Made by a program: the position numbers and the translations under genes. Shown one piece after another: positions 44,079 to 55,080 of a stretch of DNA of 64,000 bases (position 1 is its first letter; each line of letters starts with the position of its first letter). The notes under the pieces are model-generated. The model saw nothing but the letters and a program-made list of their open reading frames with translations, was not told the origin of the DNA and ran no database searches. The DNA is taken from assembly GCF_028009165.1 (NCBI RefSeq), contig NC_079241.1, positions 2,294,001 to 2,358,000 on the forward strand. The letters are read 5' to 3'. This stretch comes from Akanthomyces muscarius. Its lineage: Eukaryota; Ascomycota; Sordariomycetes; Hypocreales; Cordycipitaceae.

Positions 44079-44833
44079 TTACGTAATTTAATCAATCCAG
44101 AATTATCTTTGGAAATAATCACTGATTAGATATGGATTGTGGGCTAGAAACAAATGGGCCTGCATAATCAGGTCAACCTGCGTCGGGTAGTCTTGGGAGA
44201 CTTGGCATGACAGAACGGCACATCTCAGCCTAGGGGTGAGCAAACGAGATCAGGTCAGTCTGAGTTCGCTTGCTTCTAGGCCCCCGGTCCGTCTCTAGGT
44301 TCGACGCCTCACCCAGTATGCGCAACTCAGTACACGAACATTTATGTGCTTTTCCGTTGGGGCGGATATATCCCTTTTTACCATATTAGTCGTTTTGAAT
44401 ATTCAGAATGCAGTTGAGGTCTTTCTACTCTAGGGACCCTTCATACAGAATTACCACCAGCATTTGGTACCTGCCTTAGGCAAGCTGCCTTCAAACGCCG
44501 GGCGTGGCGGTGCGTTGTGCTGCCAGCTGGTGCCAGCTGGCAGACGAAACGTCTCGCCGGCACTTGCCCTCTTCCTTCCCTAAGTCTGCAAACGAAACTT
44601 TTCTTTGACAAACCCTCTTCATTCTCCATTCCAACTTTTGTCCTTCTTTCATCGCCATAGTCACCCTTCGTTCTTTTCTGCACTCATTACGCTTCAATTT
44701 TGGGAGCTTCTCCCTCCGTTTCTTGTAGGTTCTTTGACCCTTATAAACGAATGTCTATCTAATCATTCATCGCAGTAATACCACCCCTCATTCTACCCTC
44801 TCTGGTTTCGTCAACACCGATTGGTTATCGTCA
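44079..44833. other. Intergenic region upstream of mucin-like gene
   Basis: 755 bp. It holds the 24-bp inverted repeat at 44520-44543 and, from about 44690, a pyrimidine-rich leader running to the start at 44834. No coding signal. Confidence 0.5.
44520..44543. repeat. 24-bp inverted repeat in promoter
   Basis: CTGCCAGCTGG (44520-44530), spacer TG, CCAGCTGGCAG (44533-44543), all 11 pairs matching. It lies about 290 bp upstream of the mucin-like gene. Each arm itself contains the E-box-like palindrome CCAGCTGG. Confidence 0.85.
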
Positions 44834-47800
44834 ATGATCTCTCTCGCCGCCAAGGGCCCATTTCTGGGCTGCTGGCTGTTTGCCAGCTTGACGCTGAGCT
44901 CGCCTGAGCATTCGTAAGTGCTTGCAAACTGAACCAAAAATCAAGTCCTAATCATTCTCATAGGGACAACTACTCCGGTCCTTCCGTCAGCTCCCATTCT
45001 ACTACGGTCTCCAGCTTCATGGCCGATATCTGCAAAGCCGAGTCTACCAAAACTGTCTTCGTCACCCTGAGCTCGCTTAGCAAGCAATCCACTGCTTCGA
45101 TTCCTGCTGGAGCAAACGTTGAGACTACAACCATCATTGTGTCTCCTGTTCAATCGCACGCCAAGACTGATGCACCTGTCGATGCCGCTACAACTGACTC
45201 TGCTCCTGCCTATGAGCCCAGCTCAGGCCCCTCGAGCCACTCAGAGGCTAGTCATCCTACATCGGATGTCTCGTCTCTAGAGTTTTCCACTGTTTCCCGT
45301 ACGATCTTGGCTACCCACACTGTTACTCTCACTGTTGTACCTGCAAGGAAGGGTCCTACCTCAACCGAGAGCGGTGCTGCGTATGACGCCAAAAGTACTG
45401 GAGTCAGCTCAGCTGTGACCAAGTCGCCTTCAAACGTTGCAACGTGTATCACGCATACTGTTGTTGGCCCTGATGGCCGTCCCACCGTCGTTGAATCAAT
45501 TATTATCACGGAGCCAGCTGCAACTTCTGCATCTATGGTTCTGGGAACTGCAGTCCCAGCCAATTCAGCCTCAGCCACAGCGCCTGGTGTTCCGGTTCCC
45601 TCTTACAGTGGCACCATTACTTCAGGCCTGCCCATCCACACCAGTTTCACTGCTATCGGTCCTGATGGCTCCCCAACCATCATTGACACGACGTGGATCA
45701 TTCCCGTGCCCCCTACTTCGGTCATGTCTGGCCTCAATCCGCTTCCCTCGGGAGTCATTTCTTCAGGGCGAGTCGTCTCTGGCCTTCCTTCTAACGCTGT
45801 TTCTGGAGCTACCACCGAGAACCCTACAACTTCTGTTATGGGCACTCCGACCTGCACTACTGTCACAGTCGTGGGACCGGACATGCGTCCAACCGTCACG
45901 GAGCTGACAATTATCGCGCCAACGGGTGCTCCAGCTGCCACAACTTCCATTATTGCGCCCCTGCCATTTGTGGCCTCAGCTTCCATGACAAATCTTGCTA
46001 GTCAGCCGCCTATTACAAGCAACAGCGTGGTGACTACCATTACATGGAAAGTTATTGGTGCAGACGGCACTGTATCTGCAATCATTCAGACCATCACCGC
46101 CCCTTCAGGTTCGACTGTTGCTGAAATTCCCACGTCACTTCCCACGGCTGTCACTGCCGATATCCCGTTCCCAGGGGCTACAAGATCTTCGGGTAGCGTG
46201 CCGTTTCTCACGCCGTATGGCACTGCCAGTACTAGTGGCCAAGGCCCAGCAAGTGTTGTCTCCATTGTCTCGGGCGTGAACTCAATACCCAATTTTGTGC
46301 CTGTTCCTTCTGGGGCTGGAATACTTCCAACCATTACAGGTGAACCTCCGGCATACGGGTTCGACACTATCTTGCCTCTTTCTTCATATGAAACCCCAAT
46401 CGGTTCACAGAAAACTATTGGTGCTTCTCCAATTCAGTACGGCACAAGCTCTTCGGACAGTGATTGGATTTCTTCTATCCTTTATGGCTCTTTCCCAACA
46501 CCAACTCCTCCCGCAACCCCATTACCTGATACGCCTGTACCTGGTACTCCTTTGCCTGGAACGCCTGTGCCTGGGACGCCTGCGCCTGGAACGCCTGCGC
46601 CTGGAACACCTGCGCTTACACCTGAGCCCACATCTGAGTCTACGCCTGAGCCTACGCCCAAGATGTCACCAAATCCCATCCCGCCGGTCAATCCCGGCGA
46701 AGTGACGACACTCGTAACCAGTACATGGACCAACGTTATTCCCGAACAGACCACTACCTACGTGATCAAATTCCCGTTGACCACATTAGCGACTATCACA
46801 GTTCCGCGTGGGCCAGCATTCCGCAAAAGGCTCTTGAGAAGACAGAGGTATGCAACAACAGCACTATTCCTCCAGCTGCTCATAAAATAGCTTTCTGACT
46901 GGTTCTAGCTCCTTTGACACTTTGTTTCCCTTCTCAAACTCAACCATCACCCCATCCACTTCTACGGAGGATACGCCTTTGACTTCAAGTCTTACATCAG
47001 AACTGGTGACGCCAATTACGACTACCCCGTCGCTAACAAACACCGCCCCATTCCCTTTTACCGAAAATACGTCTTTGATGTCAAGTCTTACGTCCCAATT
47101 GGAGACACCGATTTCGACGCCCCCGTCGCCAACAAGCACCAGTCCAACAAGCACGATCCCAACAACCTTCATAAACACCCGAACAATTGCACCTGCAAAT
47201 CCGTCTTCCACCGTCTGTGCTTCTGGTGGTGACAAGGTCGGCAACTCAACTGTGACTGTGAGTAGTATTTGACCGTTTTCAAGACAATGCTAACTGGTAA
47301 AGTTCGATAATCTGCTCCCTGGCCCTCTTCTGAATCCTGCTGGTGACCTGTGGTTCTCGGAGGGCTTCCTCGTGGCACCCCCTTCCTCACCACCGTCGGA
47401 TGCCTATCTTCCATCATCGGGCAGCCAACTGGTAGAATTTCTTCCACCAGCTTTGGTCCCAGATGCCCCGTTCGATGGAGCTGGTGATACGGCTGAAATC
47501 AGTGTCGGCCCAAACGAGAGATCTCCCTGCTTCCGCTTCAACTTCTACGGGGCCAGCCTGGGTTGTGCAGCAGAGGGAGTGGAGCAGTGGTGCGAATTCG
47601 AATTCTCGGCATACACGTATAATGAGACTTCGGGTTCCGAGGCCTCACTTTCTTGGTCAGAGACAAAACGGGTTCCAGCTTGTCCGAACTTTCCCCAAGG
47701 CCCATGCCCCCTCACCCCAGTTCAACTTGATGGCTACAACAACCTCGCCTCCATCCTAATCTCTGTGCGTGTTGGACTTGAACTGCGAGCTTGGTGGGCA

Positions 47801-47983
47801 GACGACCTTCAGATTGGCTGGACCGACAATACCTGTGAAGCTGCCTCTTGCCGCACCAATGCCATTGCTCGTCGTGCTAAGCGAGAGGTGTTCAGCCGAG
47901 CATCGCGCAGAGGTGTCTGGCAGTGGACCCCCAATGGTGTCAAGAAACTTGACGACGACTACGTTTGGTCTTCTTTCGAATAG
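44834..47983 (+). CDS. Secreted Ser/Thr/Pro-rich mucin-like protein
   Basis: Exons 44834-44913, 44964-46847, 46909-47257 and 47303-47983 give 997 aa. A signal peptide (FLGCWLFASLTLSS) is followed by about 700 residues rich in Ser/Thr/Pro, a likely O-glycosylated stalk. It contains four diverged repeats built on [VI]GPDGxPT plus a hydrophobic strand, near residues 196, 258, 329 and 390, and a PGTP repeat (46540-46620). Dibasic RKRLLRRQR near residue 645 and RRAKRE near the end look like Kex2 sites. The C-terminal 225 residues are a non-repetitive, Cys-containing beta-rich domain (FDNLLPGPLLNPAGDLWFSEGF..., LRAWWADDLQIGW), which I believe corresponds to a fungal domain of unknown function. No GPI signal. 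Likely a cell-surface or adhesion protein; function unproven. Confidence 0.8.
46540..46620 (+). repeat. PGTP-coding minisatellite
   Basis: Tandem 12-15-bp units encoding (L/V/A)PGTP, about six copies, in exon 2 of the mucin-like gene. Likely length-variable between strains. Confidence 0.75.
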
Positions 47984-48322
47984 TACAAGCCCTTGGAGTT
48001 GTATCTACAATTCTTGTTGACGAGTTGCTAGAAGAGAATGTTGCTGTTATTTTGCCTCGATTTCTTGGAGGGGTGGTATTGTGCTCAATTTATGATCGGT
48101 GCCTTTGGTATGGATTGGAGGGAACATAACTCATTATTATACCTCATGGGGACATGTAATTCTGGCTTGGCAAGCCTCATCTAATTTATAACGCCTCAAT
48201 ATCGATTAAACAAAGATTTCTTATATGGCCCAGCGCACCAGAGTTCAATCAGCAATACAACCGTGAAAAGCGAACGCATGCAAGATTTTTCTTTGGTACC
48301 ATCTTCGTCTGTAAACTCGTTT
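47984..48322. other. Convergent 3' intergenic region
   Basis: 339 bp between two converging genes. It is AT-rich with no coding signal; it should hold both 3' ends. Confidence 0.45.
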
Positions 48323-50082
48323 TTATATTCTATTATTCCAGCCAAGACCCTTACTGTGCATCCTAGCCAGCTTGGCCGCGACCAAAAAGCCACAGCCGAC
48401 AGCAATGGCACTGCCAGCAAATGCCTTGGCGCCGGTATAACCAGCAGGGCTCGCAATAATGGCACCTGCTATAGGGGGCCCTGTCAGCACGGCGAAGCTA
48501 ACAATGGTAAAGACCATGCCCATGCGCACACCGAGCTTGCGCAGGTCCGTGGTGAGAAAAGACAGAGCCGCGGGGAAAAGACTCTGGATGCCAGCGCCGA
48601 TAATACCATAAATAACGACCCAAGCGTAAAGCCCGGCGGGGCTGTCGATGGCGATGAAGCAGAATACGAGGATGGAGGCGATGATGGACGTCGGGATGAA
48701 GACGTTGACGGCGCCGATGCGGTCGGCGATGAAGTTGGGAACGATACGGCCGATGACGCCGACGCCGTTGAGGATGAGCAGCAAGTTGAGAGAATCTGGG
48801 TACGAGAGTGGCGGGTTGAGGGCGTCACGCGAGTATGCGGATACGTAGAAGAAGGCAAAATACACGCCCCAGAAGTTCTGGTCTCAATTAGCATGGCGCC
48901 GCTAGGCTTGGAGATGAGATGGCTTACAAAAAAGGCAGCCGCGGCGTAGAATGTATACTCGAGCTCCTTGAAGGCCTGCCACTCCACCATGGGGCCCGTC
49001 TTGCGCGGCCGGATCCTGGTCCGGACGCCAGCGTTGGCGACGGCAATGACGGCGACCTGCACGAAGCCGATGGCGCGGACGGTCCAGGGGAAGCCGACGC
49101 GCGGCAGCAGCTGGCGGACCATGGTGGGGAAGACGAGGCCGCCGGTGGCGGAGCCGCAGGCGGCGATGCCGACGGCGAGGGCGCGGTTGCGGTGGAAGTA
49201 GGTGGACAGCACGGCGAGGGTCGGGCAGAAGAGGCAGCCGTGGGCGACGCCGATGCAGACGCCCTGCGCGAGGAGGAACTGCGTGTAGGTGGTGCACTGG
49301 GCGGTGGCGAAGATGCCGACGGCGAGGAGGACGCTGCCAAAGAGGAAGACGGCGCGGAAGTAGCCCGCATCGGTGAGGCGGCCCGTAAAGGTGCCGACGA
49401 AGAAGAGCAGGAAGACGTTGAGGGACCCGATCCAGGAAATGTCGCTGGGGGAGCGGTCGAGGAGCGTGGTGTAGTAGGCTTGAAAGGTGCCGAAGGAGTT
49501 GGCCCAGCCCCTGCCGGTCGCCGTGTAAGTCTGGGGGCAGGCAGGTGTGTGCATGGCAGGGAGATGGGGAGGAGGGGGATATTGGGTTGGCTTACCATGT
49601 GGTGAATATGACCAAGTGGCCGATGAGACCTGAGAGAAAACGAGAGTCAGGCGGAGAATTTCGTGGGTGCTGGGTATAGCGGATGGGTACTTACACTGCG
49701 TCCAGGCTAACCAGCCGCCGTCGGGCGGCGGACCTGGATCGATGCTCGACTTGGATGTGATCCGGCTCAGCACTCTGCCAACAACACCGCCACCACCACC
49801 GCCGATGCCGTCATCGTGTTGGTGGTAATGACTGTCATCGTCCTCGTTGTCGCTACGGGCATCATTGTGGCCCTCGTCCTCTGCGGCGCGGACATGTGAG
49901 TTGGTGTGTGAGCACGCCGGCGCCAGAGCTTCCTGTCCGGCGGCCCATCCCTCACATTCCTTCTCCTCATTTGAGCCAAGACATGCCGCCTCGGTTGTGG
50001 TGGCGTTATTCCGGGCGTGCGACGGCGCCGCCGCCGCGGCCTTTTCCAGATCGAGCTGGTGGCTCGTTGATGAGGACGCCAT
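48323..50082 (-). CDS. MFS transporter, monocarboxylate (MCT) type
   Basis: Exons 49695-50082, 49596-49629, 48928-49510 and 48323-48877 give 519 aa. The MCT signature PPDGGWLAW is at the end of exon 1 and is joined through the 34-nt exon 2 (CLIGHLVIFTTW) to GWANSFGTFQAYY, the conserved first-helix motif. The acceptor at 49511 is chosen because the other AG upstream would bring a stop. The N-terminal 120 residues are a polar, His/Gly-rich cytoplasmic tail. Homologues carry monocarboxylates or riboflavin (Mch5); the substrate is unknown. Exon 3 has extreme G/C at third codon positions, which produces a long spurious antisense frame. Confidence 0.9.
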
Positions 50083-51135
50083 TGCGACGCTTCCTGTGCT
50101 AGAAATAGATCCAGCTTCTAGAGGTCGTTTGCGTACAAGTATCTATTTATCTTCTGTCAATGGTGCATCTGGCTGGCTTCGAGTATCCTGTTGGGGACGT
50201 GGTTGGATGGTTCCGATGAGGGGCGGCGATGGCCCGGCCTTCACTCCGCTGTGGCTGACGGAGCCGGCTTCGGACGGCGGGGGCAGAGGCGGCGAGTGAG
50301 CAGGCGCGCGGGCTTTTCGGCCAGAAGAGATGTGCTGACGACAGCCTTACAAGTGATTCGGTGGTAGTTGGCCGCTGTGCCGTGAGTATGCGTCAGAATG
50401 GCTCCTACCAAATCAATGCAGGGAAGGCAGAGAGTACAGAGCATAAACCGGCGGCGCGCCCTGGCTGTCGAAAAGGAACCCGAGTTTCTGGGGAAATTTG
50501 GGAGGGTCCGGCAATTAGCGCCGGGAAAGGCACAGAACAGGCTTCTGACCTGGTTACATTTTCGGCAATAGTAACCAGGCCGGCAGGCCAGGCTTAGAGA
50601 GCTCCATGTTCGGGTCGGGGTCTCGCTGGCGCTCAGGCTGAACTTGCCTGCCTGTCCTCAACTTTTTTCTTATATTCCTTCCCGTTTATTACGTCTTGGG
50701 GGCCCTGGAATGAAAAAAAAAAAAAATTGCGCCAGCTCTTTTGCTTCCTATCCCTGTCTGAAGGCGCGAAGATGAATCTAGCGCCGACTAGTGGCGGCGT
50801 GTCGCCACATATTAGCAGCGACTTCGGCGCCCATGTGTCGGCCAGCCGCGGCCTCGCGAATTATATTATTCGAGTTTTTATTGTGCTACATGGGCAGCGA
50901 ACAATGTCTTTACTGCTTTATATGATGTTTCTACTATATTCAAAGTTATGTGTCGGTACGTTGCGAGCAATATGAACTACTGGTCAATCCAAGAAGCAGC
51001 ACAAGTCCAAAGCAATGTACAAGAGGGCAGACTCCCGAATGAAAGTAGCGCACTCGCTTATATTCCCATCGCCGCAGCGAATATGCCAAATGTTTATATA
51101 GCGACTCAAATTACCCAATTCTATTTGTCCAATAA
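50083..51135. other. Intergenic region upstream of MCT-type transporter
   Basis: 1.05 kb. It carries an A14 run at 50712-50725 and an inverted repeat, GTGGCG (50791-50796), 6-bp spacer, CGCCAC (50803-50808). No gene recognised. Confidence 0.45.
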
Positions 51136-51147
51136 CTACATGACAAC
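51136..51147 (-). other. 12-nt terminal exon coding the CaaX tail
   Basis: Codes V-V-M-stop. The splice joins the Cys codon at 51202-51204 to it, giving CVVM. The intron 51148-51201 has a GTAAGA donor, TGCTAAT branch site and ATCTAG acceptor. Confidence 0.8.
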
Positions 51148-53894
51148 CTAGATTTATAATTAGCAAAAAGTACAAGTCAATGGCGTTTGAAGTCGTCTTA
51201 CGCAATCGCCTTCATTTTTACCCTGGGGGATGCCCATATCTTCAAAAGTGGCGGGGCCCTTGTTGGGTTTGGGTGTCGATGCAGGAGGCTTTTCAACCTT
51301 GGGCGGCAGCGGTCGCGATCCTCCCGGCGGTGCCGTAACTACCCGGCTGTGCAACGGCGCGGCAGGTGCAGGGCTTGTTGCACGACCATGCCGCGACGAG
51401 TCTGGTGTGCCCAGCCCAGTAGGTGTTCTCGATTGTCTGGGGTCTTGAGGCGGCAGAGAACCATATCTGTCTGGTCTTCCGGTGCTGCCAACAGCGGCCA
51501 GGGGAACACGTGGGGGATATGTCGGCTGGCTCATGTGCTGCGGCGGGGGTGGTGCGTCGTGCCGAGGCCGCGAACTGGTCCGGGCGCTATAGCCGTACCC
51601 AGGCTGCGAACCAACGGGAGGAGTGCCTCCATATGATTGACGAGGATATTGCTTTGGCAAGTTGTTGGGAGGGGACGTATCATTGCTGTATGGCTGGATT
51701 GTGGCAGGTCGCTGGTAATTCAGATCGCCAGGATGGGTGCCAGCAGGGGGTGGTCGATAGCCGCCGGGGCCCGAGGTGGGTTGTGCGCGACCAGCATTAA
51801 CTGGACCGCTGGGGTACGGGTTGCCATTATATGAGTTGTTCGGTCCGGCGCCACTGCTTGGTGTGCGAATGCCGAACGCGCTCATTGGGCGGTCCGCTTG
51901 AGGACCGAGTCCTTGGGAGGGCTGAATATACTTTCCAGCAGGCTCATCATCAGGATAAGGTGCAGTAGACTTTGGCCTGTTTACATTGAGGGGTGCCGGT
52001 CGGTCGTCCATTGGATATGGCGCCGCTGACTGTGATCGGTCAGGCTGCGAATCCAAGCGAAGATTGAAAGCAGGGCTGTTGTCCAAGTCACTGATGACAG
52101 AAGCCCGTGACGCATCAGGATAGTCGGCATGATCAGACACGATGGTAGGCTTGATGCCTGGGGATGGCATGGGAGAAACGCCGTTTGAGCGCTTGCCGCT
52201 AGCTTCGCTCTCGCTCAGAGTAGGCAAGTGCTTTTGTTGGGCTTGAGCAAAACGCTCTGGTCGCTTCCCCCGCATTGACCCGTGCTGAGACTTGATCCTT
52301 GTAAGTGTTGTTGTTTCGTGGTCCTTCTTTGACAACGTTTTGTCCTGGTCAAGTGATTCGAGTCTGCCAATAGCATCGGTATTTCCATGCTCAGCAGCAA
52401 GCTCATACCATTTCTTCGCCTCGGAGAGACTTTTGTTGACGTGGATGCCAATCTCATGGTAGTATCCCATGGCGAACTCTCCGGTTGGTAGCTTGGCCGC
52501 TGCAGCCTCTTGGGCATATTTGTAGGCGAGCTCTTCATTCTTTTTGAAGGTTCCCTCGTAGCCAAAGAGGAACCAGCGACTAACGCCAAGTGCTGCCTCC
52601 CGGATGCCTTGTTTAGCAGCAAGACCGTAGTAATGCAGCGAATAAGCAGGTTTGAATTCACAGCCAAGCTGACAGAGCTCGAATGCTTGGCCCATCTTCA
52701 GCTGTGCTTTGGCAAATCCTTGGTACGCTGCCTTTTCGACATACATCCTAGCGATTTCCATATTCGGGGGGAGCAAGCCCTCGGGGAGAGCAATGTCGGG
52801 CAGATCGCGTCCGATAAGCATGCCATATACGTAGGCACCTTGAGGAGCATCTTCGTCCGAACTCTCGGCCGCGAGACGAATGCGTTCAAGGCCCCCGGCA
52901 AAGTCCTTGGACTCGCCGTGCTGTCCTAGAAGGCTCATCATTCCCATTCTGTAGAGAGCAGCCGAGTCCTTGAGGCTCATTCCCTTGTAGTAGTGTTCCT
53001 TGGCTTTGGAAATGTCGTTGGACTGCTCGTACAGCATGCCGATGCGGTAGTCGGATCTAGCATGACCAAGGCCGGAAGCGCGGGTATAGCCGTTGTAAGC
53101 TTCTCGCTTGTCCATTCTATTTCCGAACTTTCCAAACTCTAGCCACTTGGAGCGCAGGTACAGCGCATCGGGGTGTTCTTGGTCGGCCAAGTAGGCTATA
53201 ACGTTGATGGCGTCGACGCGAAGCTCGTGTTCGGTGCGAGGGGTCGAGGGTCGAGGCTTTCCAGCATTATCGCGGGCGGCGGCGTCGACGGAAATTTCGA
53301 CCCAGTTGAGAACGTCTCTAGCCCAGCTTATTTGCATGGCAACATTCTGCGAGTGGAGGACATGCTTGCGCGAGCCCCAAAGAATCTCTTCCTTGGCGTC
53401 ATCCCCAGGTGGGATGTTGTCTCCTACAACTTTGGGAAATGGAGAAAAGGACGGAGCACCGTCCAAGGATACTGAGTCTAGGCGGTCGGAAAGCGAATCG
53501 TCTTTGTGGTAGGCGCTAGCATATAGTTGTGCCGTGTCGCTGACTCTTTTGGTTTGGTCCTGGGAAGATATGGGGGCGGCCGGCAGCGGCTGCGAATAGG
53601 TTGAAGGCTCGCTGGCTTGAAGTGGTGTGCCATCGCTCTGTCGTCGCGCGGGAACTTCCCCCGCTTCTAGTTCCATCCGCTGGAGGTCGTCCTGCATGGC
53701 CTGGGGAACCTGAGGAGTGACCCTGCACGCGGCGCAGAGATATTAGCGCAAGCCGTTTCATCAGGTGTGCAGCCCCTGCGAGAGATTCGGAGAGGGGCGG
53801 TTGCAACATACCTCTGTGGCGAGGGTGCCACGACTTCCGGCATGTAGTAATCATCGAAGCCGCCGGGGACAAAGGTCGCACCAAGTTCGGGCAT
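51136..53894 (-). CDS. SKT5/Chs4-like chitin synthase activator, Sel1 repeats
   Basis: Exons 53812-53894, 51202-53722 and a 12-nt last exon 51136-51147 give 871 aa. About seven Sel1 repeats span residues 170-450 (for example DYRIGMLYEQSNDISKAKEHYYKGMSLKDSAALYRMG, ARMYVEKAAYQGFAKAQLKMG, SEAKKWYELAAEHGNTDAIGRL). A long Pro/Ser/Gln-rich disordered region follows. The C-terminus TFEDMGIPQGKNEGDC-VVM ends in a CaaX box, whose last three residues come from exon 3 after a 54-bp intron with a TGCTAAT branch site. Yeast Skt5/Chs4 recruits and activates chitin synthase III at the membrane and is farnesylated. A possible extra 5' exon lies at 55023-55080. Confidence 0.9.
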
Positions 53895-54119
53895 TTTGGC
53901 GGTGAATTTCTGGGTATCGACTATTTGTTGGCAAGCTTGGGTAAGCGAACGGGCAAGCAAGCAAGCAGAGCAAGAAATGACAAAAAGCAATAATGCAGGT
54001 ATATTCTCTCAGTTGGCGACGGTGGGGGGTGGCTTGATTCTGGCAGAAGCAGGCAATAGTGGTTGAGGGCTCAGCGGCAGCCCGGTGTGTAGAGACGTCA
54101 CTTGTGCGAGCCGTGAGAC

Positions 54120-54180
54120 GCAGAGGCGGCAGAGGCGGCAGCAGCAGCAGCGCCAGCAGCAGCAGCAGGCAGGCAGCGAG
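54120..54180 (+). repeat. CAG/GGCAG-rich simple sequence
   Basis: Runs of CAG and GGCAG units upstream of the SKT5-like gene (inside its 5' intron if the far exon is real). Confidence 0.8.
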
Positions 54181-55022
54181 GATCTCGACGTAGCTTTTTC
54201 CTGGTATTATAGAGGAATAGGGGAGGAGAAAGACAAGTAAGCTATTGCGCCGCAGTGCAGCCAAGGTGCGGGCAGGCAGGCCGAAAGGTGTCAAGGCTTC
54301 AGGCCTGGGGGTGATGGTGGTGCGTGGTAAATGTGTGTCGCGGCGGATGTCTGTCTTCGTGGGGCAGAGTTGTTAGCTCCACGTAGGTGTAGGCGGAGCG
54401 GGCAAATGACAATAATTAGGTGGAATACTGTCCACACAAGGGGGGAGCGTGACGCTGGGGGGAAATGCCATTTGGCCAAGAGGGGTCGATATGAGGGAAG
54501 TCGTGTTGTTATTCTTTCCTTTGTGCCTCTTTGTTTTTGTTTTTTTCAGCTGGCAGCCAGCCGGTGGGCAGCGAGAGTCTCAAGGAAATAGAATGCGGCG
54601 GGAGTGACACAAGTGAGTAGATAGTGACCGGGCTACCCATGTTCCATGGAGAAGCCATATTACCATGCCTCCTGTTGGCGCATGCCATCCATCTATTTTT
54701 AGCGGCTGACCGACTGGACCGACATCCCCTGGCTCGCCGCTGCAGACTCCCGTCGTTAGAGTGCTCTGTCCTGCCACTCTGGCCAAAACGAATTCGTCAT
54801 GGTTGTGGCAATGCAATCAGTGCCCAGATGCACTCCGTAGACCGTATGAGTGAGCACAACCTTGGGGAGTCGCATGAATATACCTCCCCAGCGAAAAGAC
54901 CTGGCGTTCTTCCACCTGTGCCCGAAGCCGACTGAGAGAACACCAAGATTGGACATCAACCCGCAGTGCAGTGCGAAATAGAAAAATCAGGGAAACTGGT
55001 GAAGAAAGTTGTAGATACTCAC

Positions 55023-55080
55023 TAAATAGCTTGGCCGGCTGATGGATAGATCCGGCGACATTCTGCGTCGTGTCCGCCAT
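55023..55080 (-). other. Candidate 5' coding exon of SKT5-like gene
   Basis: ATG at 55080, 58 nt ending at a GTGAGT donor (MADTTQNVAGSIHQPAKLF plus one base). Splicing to the ATAG acceptor at 53921-53922 would extend the SKT5-like protein in frame through IDTQKFTAK to its MPELGATF start. The intron would be about 1.1 kb, long for this window, and one in three random joins would be in frame. It could instead be a short upstream ORF. Confidence 0.4.

Noticed and set aside
44220..44340. Possible tRNA around a GGTTCGAC sequence at about 44298
   Set aside because: No cloverleaf could be drawn: the flanking bases do not pair as T-arm and acceptor stems.
45252..46754. Series of minus-strand frames under the mucin-like gene
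   Set aside because: They are shadows of the Ser/Thr/Pro-rich coding strand and become Val/Gly-rich; no signature.
48919..49605. 228-codon open frame on the plus strand
   Set aside because: Antisense to exon 3 of the MCT-type transporter; it is open only because of very high third-position G/C. The product is Gly/Glu/Asp-rich with no motif.
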